Shown here one piece after another: positions 8,078 through 15,746 of a stretch of 17,774 nt of DNA. The translations under genes and the position numbers were made by a program. The stretch's first letter is position 1, and every line of letters starts with the position of its first letter. Below the pieces are notes generated by a model. The model had not been told where the DNA came from. It was given only the letters and a program-made list of their open reading frames with translations, and did not search any database. Source of the DNA: Candidatus Izemoplasmatales bacterium (GTDB lineage: Bacteria > Bacillota_I > Bacilli_A > Izemoplasmatales > Hujiaoplasmataceae); the NCBI GenBank assembly GCA_028691335.1, contig JAQUZK010000008.1, forward strand, positions 1 through 17,774. Reading direction: 5' to 3'.

Positions 8078-8126
8078 CCTTAATCCGAATAATAGCGTTG
8101 GAGTGTCGCATAAATCCAGATAAAGG
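8078..8126 (-). promoter_or_regulatory. Candidate structured leader of rpsO (S15 autoregulation?)
   Basis: In the minus-strand leader, CCTTTATCTG (8117-8126) can pair with CGGATTAAGG (8078-8087) over ten positions with one U-U mismatch and one wobble. Inside it, GCG (8107-8109) pairs with CGC (8095-8097), closing a 9-base loop. The structure ends about 20 bases before the Shine-Dalgarno sequence. A role in S15 feedback is inferred from the location and from other bacteria, not from a recognised motif. Confidence 0.35.
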
Positions 8127-8136
8127 CGCGTAAAGT

Positions 8137-8165
8137 ATTATATCATATGATTTTCAAATATTCAA
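8137..8165 (-). promoter_or_regulatory. Promoter of rpsO
   Basis: On the minus strand, -35 TTGAAT (8160-8165) and -10 TATAAT (8137-8142) have a 17-base spacer, with an extended -10 (TGATATAAT). The -35 overlaps the last codons of the upstream DUF2779 gene. The predicted start is at about 8130. Confidence 0.8.
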
Positions 8166-9835
8166 GAATTATTTATCTTGAAATCCGGCCCAATCAGTTG
8201 TTTAAGACCTTGAATTATCTGATACATCGAATACGTATCTTGACGGCAATATAAAAACAAGTTCTTTTTAATTTCTTTTGTTTCAATTGCATTTGATTCT
8301 ATTATTTTTTTATACGCTTTATATGCTTTAACTCCATCATTAATTAATAGGTCTTCATAAGCATTCTTATTAAATAACTTAATAACTTTTTTAAGTGAGT
8401 ATGAACCACCGAAATCCGGAGAATATAAGTTGTATGATTCTAAATCTTTATCAGAAAAATTTAGTTTTTTATAAAAGCTTTTATTCATTTTTACTACATC
8501 GAGCAAATCAAATAATCTCGATATTACTCTGTCAATCTGATTTTCATACTGTGGAAATATTAGTTTTAGTTCTTCTAATCGAGTTTTTTCAAAAGTTTTA
8601 TTATAAACAACGATTGATGATTCGTGTTGATTTAATATTTTCAAAAGAGTCACTAATAATTCTTCTCGATCATCTTTGTTTGGATTAGCAATGAAACTAA
8701 AATGATTTCTAGAGATATCCTGTAAATCATCTTCTATTTCTTCTATATGAACTGAATATTGAAAAACCGATTGAGTATAGGGCTTTTCACCTTTAAATTT
8801 TGGTATAGAAAGTGGTAAAGCCTCGAAATCTAAATAGATGATTGGAAACTTTAATTCTTTTAAACCTGCTTTAATCTTATCATTATGGAAAAATATTGTT
8901 TGGTTGTCAACACAATACCTTTGCATTAAGTGATTTTGATTTTCTAACCATGAAATCGGTATATCTTGCATTGCGACGTAACCCGAATTCAATAAATCAT
9001 ACTCATCATGATGAACATGTCCTTCATCAGTTGGCTCATTAAATCCGTAATGAGAATTAATGTAGTCAAGAATTGAAGTGTTTTCGGGAAGATGAGAATA
9101 ACAGAAATTCACAAATTTACATTCGTTAGTCTTTCCTCTTGCACATGCTTTTTTCACTAAGGTACAAGGAGTAAAATCATTTAACTCTAAGTGGTTAATC
9201 ATTCTAAACAAAGATATTTCTACCAATTCAAAGAGATCATTTAACTTTGAAAAATCAAAAATTGTATAAAGTTTATCTGTATATGATATCCCATCATACT
9301 GATAATCAGGATTGAGTAAAACAAAATAAAGTTTATATTTTTTTTCAGGATATACTTTAGATATAATATATTGTTTTAACGCATAGTTTAACACTATCTT
9401 TCCTAAAGGTTCAAAATGAGCATATAGTTTATCTAGTTTTTCTCTGAAACTTTTATTATTAATAGAATTATTTCTAAGTGTATAAACTCCTTCTTGATTT
9501 TTAGTGAAGACTTGATATTTATGGGTGCCATCTTTATACTTAAGATTTAATAAATCCGTAGAAGTATAAGGTAATAAAGAATAAAAGACTTGATCATCAA
9601 CTAAAAAATTATAGTTTTCAGTCAGTGTTATTTCACGCTCAAACTCATAAGTTAGAGTTATATTTTTCTTGATTTCTTTATTAGGATTATATATATGACT
9701 TAGAAATATATCTCTAAAAAGCGAATTTTCTTCTTCAAATTCACCTTTTAAGTATGATGCAATATAAGGGTCGTTTAGAGCTGCAAATCTCCTACAACGA
9801 TTATAATTTAGTACTGTATTGGTATTAACTAACAT
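8162..9835 (-). CDS. DUF2779 protein: degenerate Cas4/RecB-like domain plus RNase H-like nuclease domain
   Basis: The function is not established. The C-terminal half (about 330-545) matches my recollection of the DUF2779 family: IIYLDFEA with D336 and E338, then PYTQSVFQYSVHIEE, VVYNKTFEK (411-417), DFGGSYSLKKVI and YCRQDTYSMYQ with D533. This is the pattern of an RNase H-like DEDD exonuclease. The N-terminal half resembles Cas4/RecB-like nucleases that carry an iron-sulfur cluster: C14 is followed far downstream by C224, C231, C239 and C245. However, the expected (D/E)xK after the core aspartate appears as FTK (110-112, in YQVFTKN), so the PD-(D/E)XK site may be dead. A His-rich stretch (HVHHDE, 273-278) lies between the halves. 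The ATG follows AAGGAG and starts 12 bases after the Nudix stop, so it is the last gene of that block. DNA repair or nucleic-acid processing is plausible. It could instead have a defence role, but no partner genes support that. Confidence 0.75.
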   Translation of the reverse strand: MLVNTNTVLNYNRCRRFAALNDPYIASYLKGEFEEENSLFRDIFLSHIYNPNKEIKKNITLTYEFEREITLTENYNFLVDDQVFYSLLPYTSTDLLNLKYKDGTHKYQVFTKNQEGVYTLRNNSINNKSFREKLDKLYAHFEPLGKIVLNYALKQYIISKVYPEKKYKLYFVLLNPDYQYDGISYTDKLYTIFDFSKLNDLFELVEISLFRMINHLELNDFTPCTLVKKACARGKTNECKFVNFCYSHLPENTSILDYINSHYGFNEPTDEGHVHHDEYDLLNSGYVAMQDIPISWLENQNHLMQRYCVDNQTIFFHNDKIKAGLKELKFPIIYLDFEALPLSIPKFKGEKPYTQSVFQYSVHIEEIEDDLQDISRNHFSFIANPNKDDREELLVTLLKILNQHESSIVVYNKTFEKTRLEELKLIFPQYENQIDRVISRLFDLLDVVKMNKSFYKKLNFSDKDLESYNLYSPDFGGSYSLKKVIKLFNKNAYEDLLINDGVKAYKAYKKIIESNAIETKEIKKNLFLYCRQDTYSMYQIIQGLKQLIGPDFKINNS

Positions 9836-9847
9836 GGTATCTCCTTG

Positions 9848-10324
9848 TTAAATTGTATTTATTAAGGCGATAAACTCTCTTTGCATGATATTTGTGGCGT
9901 TTTTAAAACTTGAGTCATAAGTGTCTAGTAATGTTAAAGCTTCATTGATATCAATCCACTTCACTTCTAATAATAGTTCTTTTTCCTCTTCTGTAAACAA
10001 TTTATCGTTAACTAGAGTATTAGTAAGGTCAACTAAAAAATAGTGTGTTTCCCAAGTTGCCTCTGGAAAATATTCTTTTATAACCACAGAAGGTTTTACT
10101 ATTTTTCCAGAATATCCTGTTTCTTCTTTTAGTTCTCTTATAGCGGCTTGATCTGGTTTTTCACCATCTTCGATTCCTCCGCCAGGCAACATATAATAAT
10201 CTAATTTTTTTGTGTAAATCATTAATATTCGATTATTTTTAACAACAATAGCTCGGGATGCCCTATGTAGATTAGGCGATATATCATTTTTATTTAAATT
10301 GTCTGTGAAAATTTCAATTAACAC
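9848..10324 (-). CDS. Nudix hydrolase
   Basis: This 158-residue Nudix hydrolase would cleave a nucleoside diphosphate linked to another group; the substrate cannot be told from sequence. The Nudix box is complete: GGGIEDGEKPDQAAIRELKE followed by ETGY fits GX5EX7REUXEEXGU, with the metal-binding REL-x-EE glutamates. The box sits at about residues 48-70, after YYMLPGG, as is normal. The start is GTG at 10324, overlapping the end of the upstream YczE-like gene by 11 bases. AGGAG lies 6 bases before it, and no ATG gives the domain intact with a comparable ribosome binding site. Overlap with its neighbour and the 12-base gap to the DUF2779 gene indicate a three-gene operon, although no pathway linking the three is evident. 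Confidence 0.9.
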   Translation of the reverse strand: MLIEIFTDNLNKNDISPNLHRASRAIVVKNNRILMIYTKKLDYYMLPGGGIEDGEKPDQAAIRELKEETGYSGKIVKPSVVIKEYFPEATWETHYFLVDLTNTLVNDKLFTEEEKELLLEVKWIDINEALTLLDTYDSSFKNATNIMQREFIALINTI

Positions 10325-10958
10325 TATTCTCTCCTAAAAATATTCTTACAGGTTTTGCCAACAAATCAACGAAAAAGCCAATAAAAACTAAGCCAATGAT
10401 TGTTGTAGGTCCTATGTAAAAATAAAATTCTTGATGCTTAAAAATTAGCCCCACTATCAACGTTCCCACTAAAGCAATAACTTCGCCTATCAATTTTCCC
10501 TTACCAAAAGTAATTTTATATCTTTTTGATATTGCAAGACAAAATTGATCAAGAGCAGGGAGTGGGTAATTACAAATTATAATCATATTTAAACCAATAG
10601 CAATAAAAATAATTGCTAGAAAAACATAAATTAAATTATAAACAATAGACATTTGCGTTACATCGGGAATCACTAACAGCAATAAATCAATGACTAATCC
10701 TATGTAAAAACTTATTACCAAGGGAAAAAAGAATTTGATATCAAATTTTCTTTTTTCTATTATATAAGCAAAAGTAATCAATACTAAAGCAACGATTGGT
10801 GTCAAATATCTATAATCAATTGGTATTCCATAATAGAAATTTCTATTTAATGCATCCCAAGAGTTCATACCTAAATTTGTCTTTTGCATTAAGGTTACTG
10901 CTAGACCTAATATCGATAAACCCATTAAATAAGTCAGGGGCTTTTTAATTTTTTTCAT
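10314..10958 (-). CDS. YczE-like integral membrane protein
   Basis: This is a predicted polytopic membrane protein of 214 residues, resembling the YczE family of uncharacterised Bacillota membrane proteins. The family feature I recognise is the stretch just after the first hydrophobic segment, LGMNSWDAL, corresponding to the G-x-x-x-W-D seen in relatives. Hydrophobic segments suggest about five or six helices: YLMGLSILGLAVTLM, LTPIVALVLITFAYII, FFFPLVISFYIGLVIDLLLLVI, LIYVFLAIIFIAIGLNMIII, VIALVGTLIVGLIF and GPTTIIGLVFIGFFVDLL. There is a lysine-rich N-terminus and no signal peptide. The frame opens upstream at TTG (10973), but the ATG at 10958 has AGAGGA 3-5 bases before it and is the better start. 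It lies only about 25 bases after the lon terminator hairpin. The transported substrate or role is unknown. Confidence 0.75.
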   Translation of the reverse strand: MKKIKKPLTYLMGLSILGLAVTLMQKTNLGMNSWDALNRNFYYGIPIDYRYLTPIVALVLITFAYIIEKRKFDIKFFFPLVISFYIGLVIDLLLLVIPDVTQMSIVYNLIYVFLAIIFIAIGLNMIIICNYPLPALDQFCLAISKRYKITFGKGKLIGEVIALVGTLIVGLIFKHQEFYFYIGPTTIIGLVFIGFFVDLLAKPVRIFLGENSVN

Positions 10959-10973
10959 ATTTCCTCTCATCAA

Positions 10974-11004
10974 AAGCTTAAAAAGCTATCAAAATAGATA
11001 GCTT
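10974..11004 (-). terminator. Probable terminator of lon
   Basis: An 8-bp stem (AAGCTATC at 10983-10990 with GATAGCTT at 10997-11004) has a 6-base loop. On the minus strand a short T-run (TTTTT) and then AAGCTTTT follow. The arm overlaps the lon stop codon. The weak tail suggests some readthrough into the next gene. Confidence 0.7.
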
Positions 11005-13324
11005 AATCAAGTAAAGCGATTTTAATTACATCATCAATTTTTTTAGCAAAATGAATAGTCAAGACATCACGAACTTCCTTAGGGATATCTTCAACATCTT
11101 TTTCATTTCCTTCAGGAATAATTATTTCCTTTAACCCTGTTCTAGAGGCAGCAATAGCTTTTTCTTTTAATCCGCCAATTGGTAATACGCGACCGTTCAA
11201 AGTTATTTCGCCAGTCATACCAACGAAACGATTAACTTTTCTGTTGGTCATTACTGATATTAAAGCAGTAGCTAAAGTAACTCCAGCTGATGGGCCATCC
11301 TTTGGAATAGCACCTTCAGGGACGTGAATATGAAAGTCATTCCTTTCAAACAATTCTTGTTTTATACCTAGTTTTTGGCTGTTGCTTTTAACATAAGACA
11401 AAGCAGCCATAGCTGATTCTTTCATGACATCGCCAAGATTACCAGTTAACACTAAGTTGTTTTTACCTTCGTAATAAGTAGCTTCTACTTCTAAAGTATC
11501 ACCACCTGCCATAGTATAAGCAAGTCCTGTTACAACGCCAATCATATCATTTTTTAATACTTGATTATTTTTAAATAATGGTTTACCTAAAAATTTAGAT
11601 AAATTATCTTGTTTTATTGTAATTGAATCTAATTTTTTAGTAAGTATTTGTTTGATTGATTTACGGACTATAGATCCGAAAAGTCTTTCTAATTGTCTTA
11701 CACCGGCTTCTCTAGTATAGTCACGAATTATAATTTTTATCGCAGCGTCAGTAATTGTTATTTTTTTGCTTTCTAGTCCATGGCTTTTTATTTGCTTATC
11801 AATTAAAAATTGTTTTGCAATGTGAAACTTTTCAATTTCAGTATATGAACTTAACTCTATAACTTCCATTCTATCTCTTAAAGGATCAGGAATGTTTTGA
11901 AGATAATTAGCTGTAGTAATGAAAATAACTTGTGATAAATCGTAGTCTTCTTCTACATAATGATCACTGAAAAATTGATTTTGTTCCGGGTCAAGAACCT
12001 CTAAAAGCGCTGAAGATGGATCATTACGATCATTCATAACTAACTTATCAATTTCATCAATTAAAAAGACAGGATTAACAACTTTTGCTTTAATCATTCC
12101 GTTAATAATTCTTCCAGGTAAAGCACCTACATATGTCCTTCTATGCCCTCTAATTTCAGCTTCATCATGAACTCCACCTAAAGAAGTTTTCACAAACTCT
12201 CGGTTTAAAGCTTTGGCAATTGATTTAGCTAAAGATGTTTTACCAACTCCTGGAGGCCCTGATAAACACAATATAGTCTGAGGGTTCTTTCCAGTTAACA
12301 TTTTTACTGATAAGTATTCAATAATTCTTTCTTTAACTTTCTCTAATCCGAAATGAGAATCTTCCAGTTTTTGAATAGCGACATTTATATCTTCTTCATC
12401 TTTTGTAGTCTTAGCCCAAGGAATAGAAATCAAAGTTTCAAGATATGTTCTCACAACATTTGATTCAGCTGAATTTGGAGATAGATACTCATATCTTTTC
12501 AGTTCTTTCAAAGCTTTATCTTTAACCTTTGTAGGCATATCTGAAGCTTCGATTTGCTCTAAAAATTTCTGTGCATCACTTTGTTTTGAATCTCCAAGTT
12601 CTTCTTGGATAGCACGCATTTTTTCTCGCAAATAATACTCTCTCTGATTTTGATCAGTTGATTTTCTTACGCTTTCATTGATTTTGTTTTCAATTGACTG
12701 TAAGGTTTTTTCTTTTTCAATATCTTCTAATAAGTATTTAAGACGTTTATTTATTGATAACTCTTTTAAATACTTAATTCTCTCATTTTCTGGAATTCTA
12801 ATCTCTGAAGCTATTAAGTCACTTAGTTGTTCAGATGTGATTCCTTTATTAAGAGACTCAAGAACTTTTTTAGAATCTCTAAAGATGAATTTAGCATTTT
12901 CAACTATTTCTTTTGTCAACATCTTTAATAGAACTTGTTCTTCATTTATGTCTTCTTGAATAAGTTGTACAGATGTAAAATCAATTAGATAAAATGGTTC
13001 TTTTGCGATTAAATCATTTAATCTAACGCGGGTAACTGGTTCAAATTTTATTTTATAATTACCATTAGGTAACTTAATTTTTACACTAATTCTTGCTAAA
13101 ATACCTATTTCAACAAAATCAGAGAATTCTGGTTCTTCGATAGTAGGATTTTCTTGAAACACCAAAAGCACGTGTCCATCACGGTTATTTTCAGCTTCGG
13201 TTATAGCGTTCTTAGAAAAATCTCTACCTATCTCAACTCTTATGTCAGATGCAGGTAAAAAGATTACTCCTCTTACTGCGATGACAGGCAAGTGATCAGA
13301 AAATATTTTTCTTGGATTATACAT
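11003..13324 (-). CDS. lon: ATP-dependent protease Lon (LonA)
   Basis: Lon is a cytosolic AAA+ serine protease that unfolds and degrades damaged and regulatory proteins. From the chosen ATG it has 773 residues, typical of LonA. The N-terminal substrate-binding domain covers about 10-200 and a coiled segment about 205-250. The AAA+ module has Walker A GPPGVGKT (356-363) and Walker B FLIDEID (420-426). The protease domain has the catalytic Ser679 in PKDGPSAG and Lys722 in GGLKEK, a complete dyad. A GTG three codons upstream is in frame, but GAGGTG lies 6-7 bases before the ATG at 13324 and contains that GTG, so the ATG is used. lon follows tig here; in many Bacillota clpX lies between or beside them, but none is present. 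A 17-bp palindrome lies at its putative promoter, while no CtsR or CIRCE heat-shock site is recognisable. Confidence 0.98.
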   Translation of the reverse strand: MYNPRKIFSDHLPVIAVRGVIFLPASDIRVEIGRDFSKNAITEAENNRDGHVLLVFQENPTIEEPEFSDFVEIGILARISVKIKLPNGNYKIKFEPVTRVRLNDLIAKEPFYLIDFTSVQLIQEDINEEQVLLKMLTKEIVENAKFIFRDSKKVLESLNKGITSEQLSDLIASEIRIPENERIKYLKELSINKRLKYLLEDIEKEKTLQSIENKINESVRKSTDQNQREYYLREKMRAIQEELGDSKQSDAQKFLEQIEASDMPTKVKDKALKELKRYEYLSPNSAESNVVRTYLETLISIPWAKTTKDEEDINVAIQKLEDSHFGLEKVKERIIEYLSVKMLTGKNPQTILCLSGPPGVGKTSLAKSIAKALNREFVKTSLGGVHDEAEIRGHRRTYVGALPGRIINGMIKAKVVNPVFLIDEIDKLVMNDRNDPSSALLEVLDPEQNQFFSDHYVEEDYDLSQVIFITTANYLQNIPDPLRDRMEVIELSSYTEIEKFHIAKQFLIDKQIKSHGLESKKITITDAAIKIIIRDYTREAGVRQLERLFGSIVRKSIKQILTKKLDSITIKQDNLSKFLGKPLFKNNQVLKNDMIGVVTGLAYTMAGGDTLEVEATYYEGKNNLVLTGNLGDVMKESAMAALSYVKSNSQKLGIKQELFERNDFHIHVPEGAIPKDGPSAGVTLATALISVMTNRKVNRFVGMTGEITLNGRVLPIGGLKEKAIAASRTGLKEIIIPEGNEKDVEDIPKEVRDVLTIHFAKKIDDVIKIALLD

Positions 13325-13345
13325 ATAGCTCACCTCTTTTAAAAT

Positions 13346-13366
13346 ATATTAATCATTAATATTTTA
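13346..13366 (-). promoter_or_regulatory. Putative lon promoter region with palindrome
   Basis: On the minus strand a possible -10, TAAAAT (13361-13366), overlaps ATATTAAT-G-ATTAATAT (13346-13362), an inverted repeat with 8-base arms around one base. No good -35 is visible. The repeat is all A/T except its centre, so chance is a real alternative. Confidence 0.3.
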
Positions 13367-13379
13367 ACATATAAAATAA

Positions 13380-13430
13380 AAAACTCCTAATATTTTACTG
13401 TGCTTTTTTAAAGAAAATATTTGGAGTTTT
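13380..13430 (-). terminator. Terminator of tig
   Basis: Arms AAAACTCC (13380-13387) and GGAGTTTT (13423-13430) extend inward, past a single mismatch, with AATATTTT and AAAATATT, making a stem of 16 pairs around a 17-base loop. T-rich tails follow on both strands, so it could act in both directions. Confidence 0.75.
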
Positions 13431-13464
13431 ATTTTTATTTGTTAGTTATTTTTAAGTAATAATA

Positions 13465-14760
13465 CTATTTATCAGTATTAGCAGTTTCTACAATTAAATC
13501 TATTGCTCTAGCGTAGTTAATTTCTGCTTTAACAGCTGATTCTGGGATAGCTTGCTTAACTTGTTCTAAAGTTACATTTTGTGATTTGTATTGTTCAACG
13601 ATTTCATCATATTTTGCTTTTAATTCTTCTTCTGTAACTTCAAAGTTTTCTTGATTAGCAACTTCATTAATCACAAATTGTTCAGATAAAGTTTTCTTAG
13701 CTTGACCTTGTAACTCTTCTTTATATTGTTCTTCAGTTTTTCCCATATATTGTAAATACATATTGAAATCTAAACCGTATTGTTTAATCTGATTTCTTGA
13801 ACTTTCATCCATTCTTTGAACTTCTTCTTGTATCATTTCTTCTGGAATTTCAAATTCAGCATTTTCAACAACTTTAGTTATAACTGTTTGTCTTAAGAAT
13901 TGTTCGTTTTGTTTTTCTTTATCTTGTTTCAATTCTTCAGCAACATGAGTTCTGTATGCTTCAACTGTTTCTACACCTTCCATGTTTTGTTCTTTAACAA
14001 ATTCTTCATCAAGCGTAGGTACAACTCTTTGTTTAATCTCATGAACTTTTACGGCAAAAACAGCTTCTTTACCTGCTAAAGACTTTTCTTGATAGTCTTC
14101 GGGGAAAGTTACAACTACGTCTTTTTCTTCTTCAGAAGCCATTCCTAACATTTGATCTTCAAATCCAGGAATAAAGTTGCCAGAACCGATTACTAACTCA
14201 TGATTTTCAGCAGTTCCGCCTTCAAATTTTTCTCCGTCAACAGAACCTGAAAAATCAAATACAGCAGTATCATTTTTTTCAATAACGCCTTCTTCTTTAA
14301 CTACCATTTCAGCGTTTTGTTCTAATTTACGATTAATTTCCGCTTCAACTTCAGCATCACTAACGTCAGTTGGTAATAATTCTACTTTGATATTCTTATA
14401 TTCACCTAATTTAATTTCCGGCTTAACCGCTACAGTAACACGATATGAGAAGTCTTCACCTCTTTTAATCTTTGTAACATCTAAATCAATTTTAGGTTGA
14501 GCTACAACATCAATATTATTTTCCATTACCGTATTATAATATGTTTCTTGTAATACGTGTTGAATAGCTTCTTCGTATAAAGCTTCTACTCCATATTTCG
14601 CTTCAAAAACGTTTCTAGGAGCTTTTCCTTTTCTAAAACCTTTGATTGTAACTTTTTCATTTTCAATGGCAAAAGCGTGATCCAATCCGTGTTCAAATTG
14701 TTCTTTAGTTACATTTACCTCGAAATGTACTCTAGAACCGCTTAATTTATCAATTATCAT
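13465..14760 (-). CDS. tig: Trigger factor, ribosome-associated chaperone and prolyl isomerase
   Basis: Trigger factor binds the ribosome next to the exit tunnel and shields nascent chains. The 431 residues match the family. The N-terminal ribosome-binding domain has the signature GFRKGKAPR at 41-49. The FKBP-type PPIase domain lies at about 160-245 (DTAVFDFSGSVDGEKFEGG, LVIGSGNFIPGFEDQMLG), and the remaining sequence is the long helical chaperone domain, rich in Glu, Gln and Lys. The ATG follows GGAGG at 7 bases, and a near-consensus promoter lies immediately upstream. A terminator separates it from lon. Pairing a folding chaperone with a protease (tig then lon) is common in bacteria, often with clpP or clpX as well. 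The stop is TAG. Confidence 0.98.
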   Translation of the reverse strand: MIIDKLSGSRVHFEVNVTKEQFEHGLDHAFAIENEKVTIKGFRKGKAPRNVFEAKYGVEALYEEAIQHVLQETYYNTVMENNIDVVAQPKIDLDVTKIKRGEDFSYRVTVAVKPEIKLGEYKNIKVELLPTDVSDAEVEAEINRKLEQNAEMVVKEEGVIEKNDTAVFDFSGSVDGEKFEGGTAENHELVIGSGNFIPGFEDQMLGMASEEEKDVVVTFPEDYQEKSLAGKEAVFAVKVHEIKQRVVPTLDEEFVKEQNMEGVETVEAYRTHVAEELKQDKEKQNEQFLRQTVITKVVENAEFEIPEEMIQEEVQRMDESSRNQIKQYGLDFNMYLQYMGKTEEQYKEELQGQAKKTLSEQFVINEVANQENFEVTEEELKAKYDEIVEQYKSQNVTLEQVKQAIPESAVKAEINYARAIDLIVETANTDK

Positions 14761-14791
14761 AAAAATTCCTCCAAATCTTTTCGCTTTAACA

Positions 14792-14820
14792 ATTATAACA
14801 AATTAGGTAGATAAAATCAA
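14792..14820 (-). promoter_or_regulatory. Promoter of tig
   Basis: On the minus strand, -35 TTGATT (14815-14820) and -10 TATAAT (14792-14797) have a 17-base spacer, with an extended -10 (TGTTATAAT). The predicted start at about 14785 leaves a leader of about 25 bases containing the GGAGG ribosome binding site. Confidence 0.8.
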
Positions 14821-14831
14821 TCTTTTTACCT

Positions 14832-15746
14832 TTAAAATATCTTACCAAATAATCCTTTAAATCTAGAAGGAATTTTCTTCATCGATTCAACTAAAACTCT
14901 AGGCAGTAAAACCACTGCTTCTCCAAAGGCAAGTTTTCGAACTTCATTCTTTTTAAGGCCTTTTATATTCATAAACAAATAGTTTCTAGCTATAATTCCA
15001 ACTCTAAGTGATAGCAATGCATTTCCAACTCCTTGAGCAAAAGAACCTGTTATTGTTTTAAGAAGTGGTATCTCAGATAAAGCATTAACGCCTGTAGAAG
15101 GGAATATTTCTGAAAAGTCTAGATCTTCTAGTGATTCAGCTATAATCGCAGTCGATAATACATTAACTGATAGTTTTCCTAGAGAATAATAACTTGGTCT
15201 AAATCCACATTTTAACACTAAATTTTTGATTAATTTCAAGTTGATTGTTATTACCGCTACAGCATCAAGTTTTCCATTTTGAGATATCGCAGTCGATAAG
15301 AACACAGTTTCAGCATGAGTGACAATCATCTTATTCAATTCTTTTTTTATAGTTTCATCAAAGATACCTGCTAAAGTTTTTTTCAAAATTAAAGCATCTG
15401 TCATAGATTCAGTTAAAGCAAGTTTATCTTCTTCACTAATAAAATCTTCAGCTTGTAAGTTTTTAGCAACTTTTTTATACATAGAAAAATTCTTGTTTGC
15501 GTTCTCTTCTTCGCTAAACAACTCATCCAAAGAAAAACTAGGACTAAATAAAATTAAGAATAGAGGTCTTAAAAATAAAATGATAAATAAAATAACCGCT
15601 ACACCGTAAAAGCCATATTCAACATATGGATGTATTTTATTTAATCTTTCCCCTAACTCAAGAACAGAACTTAAAATGATTAAAATCAAGAAGAATACTG
15701 AAGCTATCCCTAAAAATATCCAAAACCTTTTACCTAATTTGCGCAT
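14832..15746 (-). CDS. DUF697 (YcjF-like) membrane protein
   Basis: This 304-residue protein has two N-terminal transmembrane helices (about 8-29 and 44-67), with the following roughly 235 residues probably cytosolic. The latter resemble the DUF697/YcjF family: AETVFLSTAISQNGKLDAVAVITINLKLI, then a YSLGKLSVNVLSTAIIAESLED stretch, and later GVGNALLSLRVGIIARNY, where a glycine-rich amphipathic segment is typical. The biochemical role of the family is unknown; in proteobacteria a relative sits beside a GTPase (YcjX) and some family members are fused to GTPase domains. No GTPase partner is present here. The ATG overlaps the end of ribF by 17 bases, with GAGGG just before it, so it is co-translated with ribF as the last gene of that operon. 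No terminator is evident before the tig promoter. Confidence 0.75.
   Translation of the reverse strand: MRKLGKRFWIFLGIASVFFLILIILSSVLELGERLNKIHPYVEYGFYGVAVILFIILFLRPLFLILFSPSFSLDELFSEEENANKNFSMYKKVAKNLQAEDFISEEDKLALTESMTDALILKKTLAGIFDETIKKELNKMIVTHAETVFLSTAISQNGKLDAVAVITINLKLIKNLVLKCGFRPSYYSLGKLSVNVLSTAIIAESLEDLDFSEIFPSTGVNALSEIPLLKTITGSFAQGVGNALLSLRVGIIARNYLFMNIKGLKKNEVRKLAFGEAVVLLPRVLVESMKKIPSRFKGLFGKIF

Noticed and set aside
8162..10958. A defence island or new toxin-antitoxin system
   Set aside because: Apart from the nuclease-like DUF2779 protein, the neighbours are a Nudix hydrolase and a YczE-like membrane protein. There is no helicase, methylase, CRISPR repeat, retron or antitoxin-like gene, and composition matches the core genes around it.
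14800..14831. Terminator between the DUF697 gene and tig
   Set aside because: GGTA and TACC flank an A/T-rich segment, but the pairing is asymmetric and no T-run follows, so I could not support a terminator.
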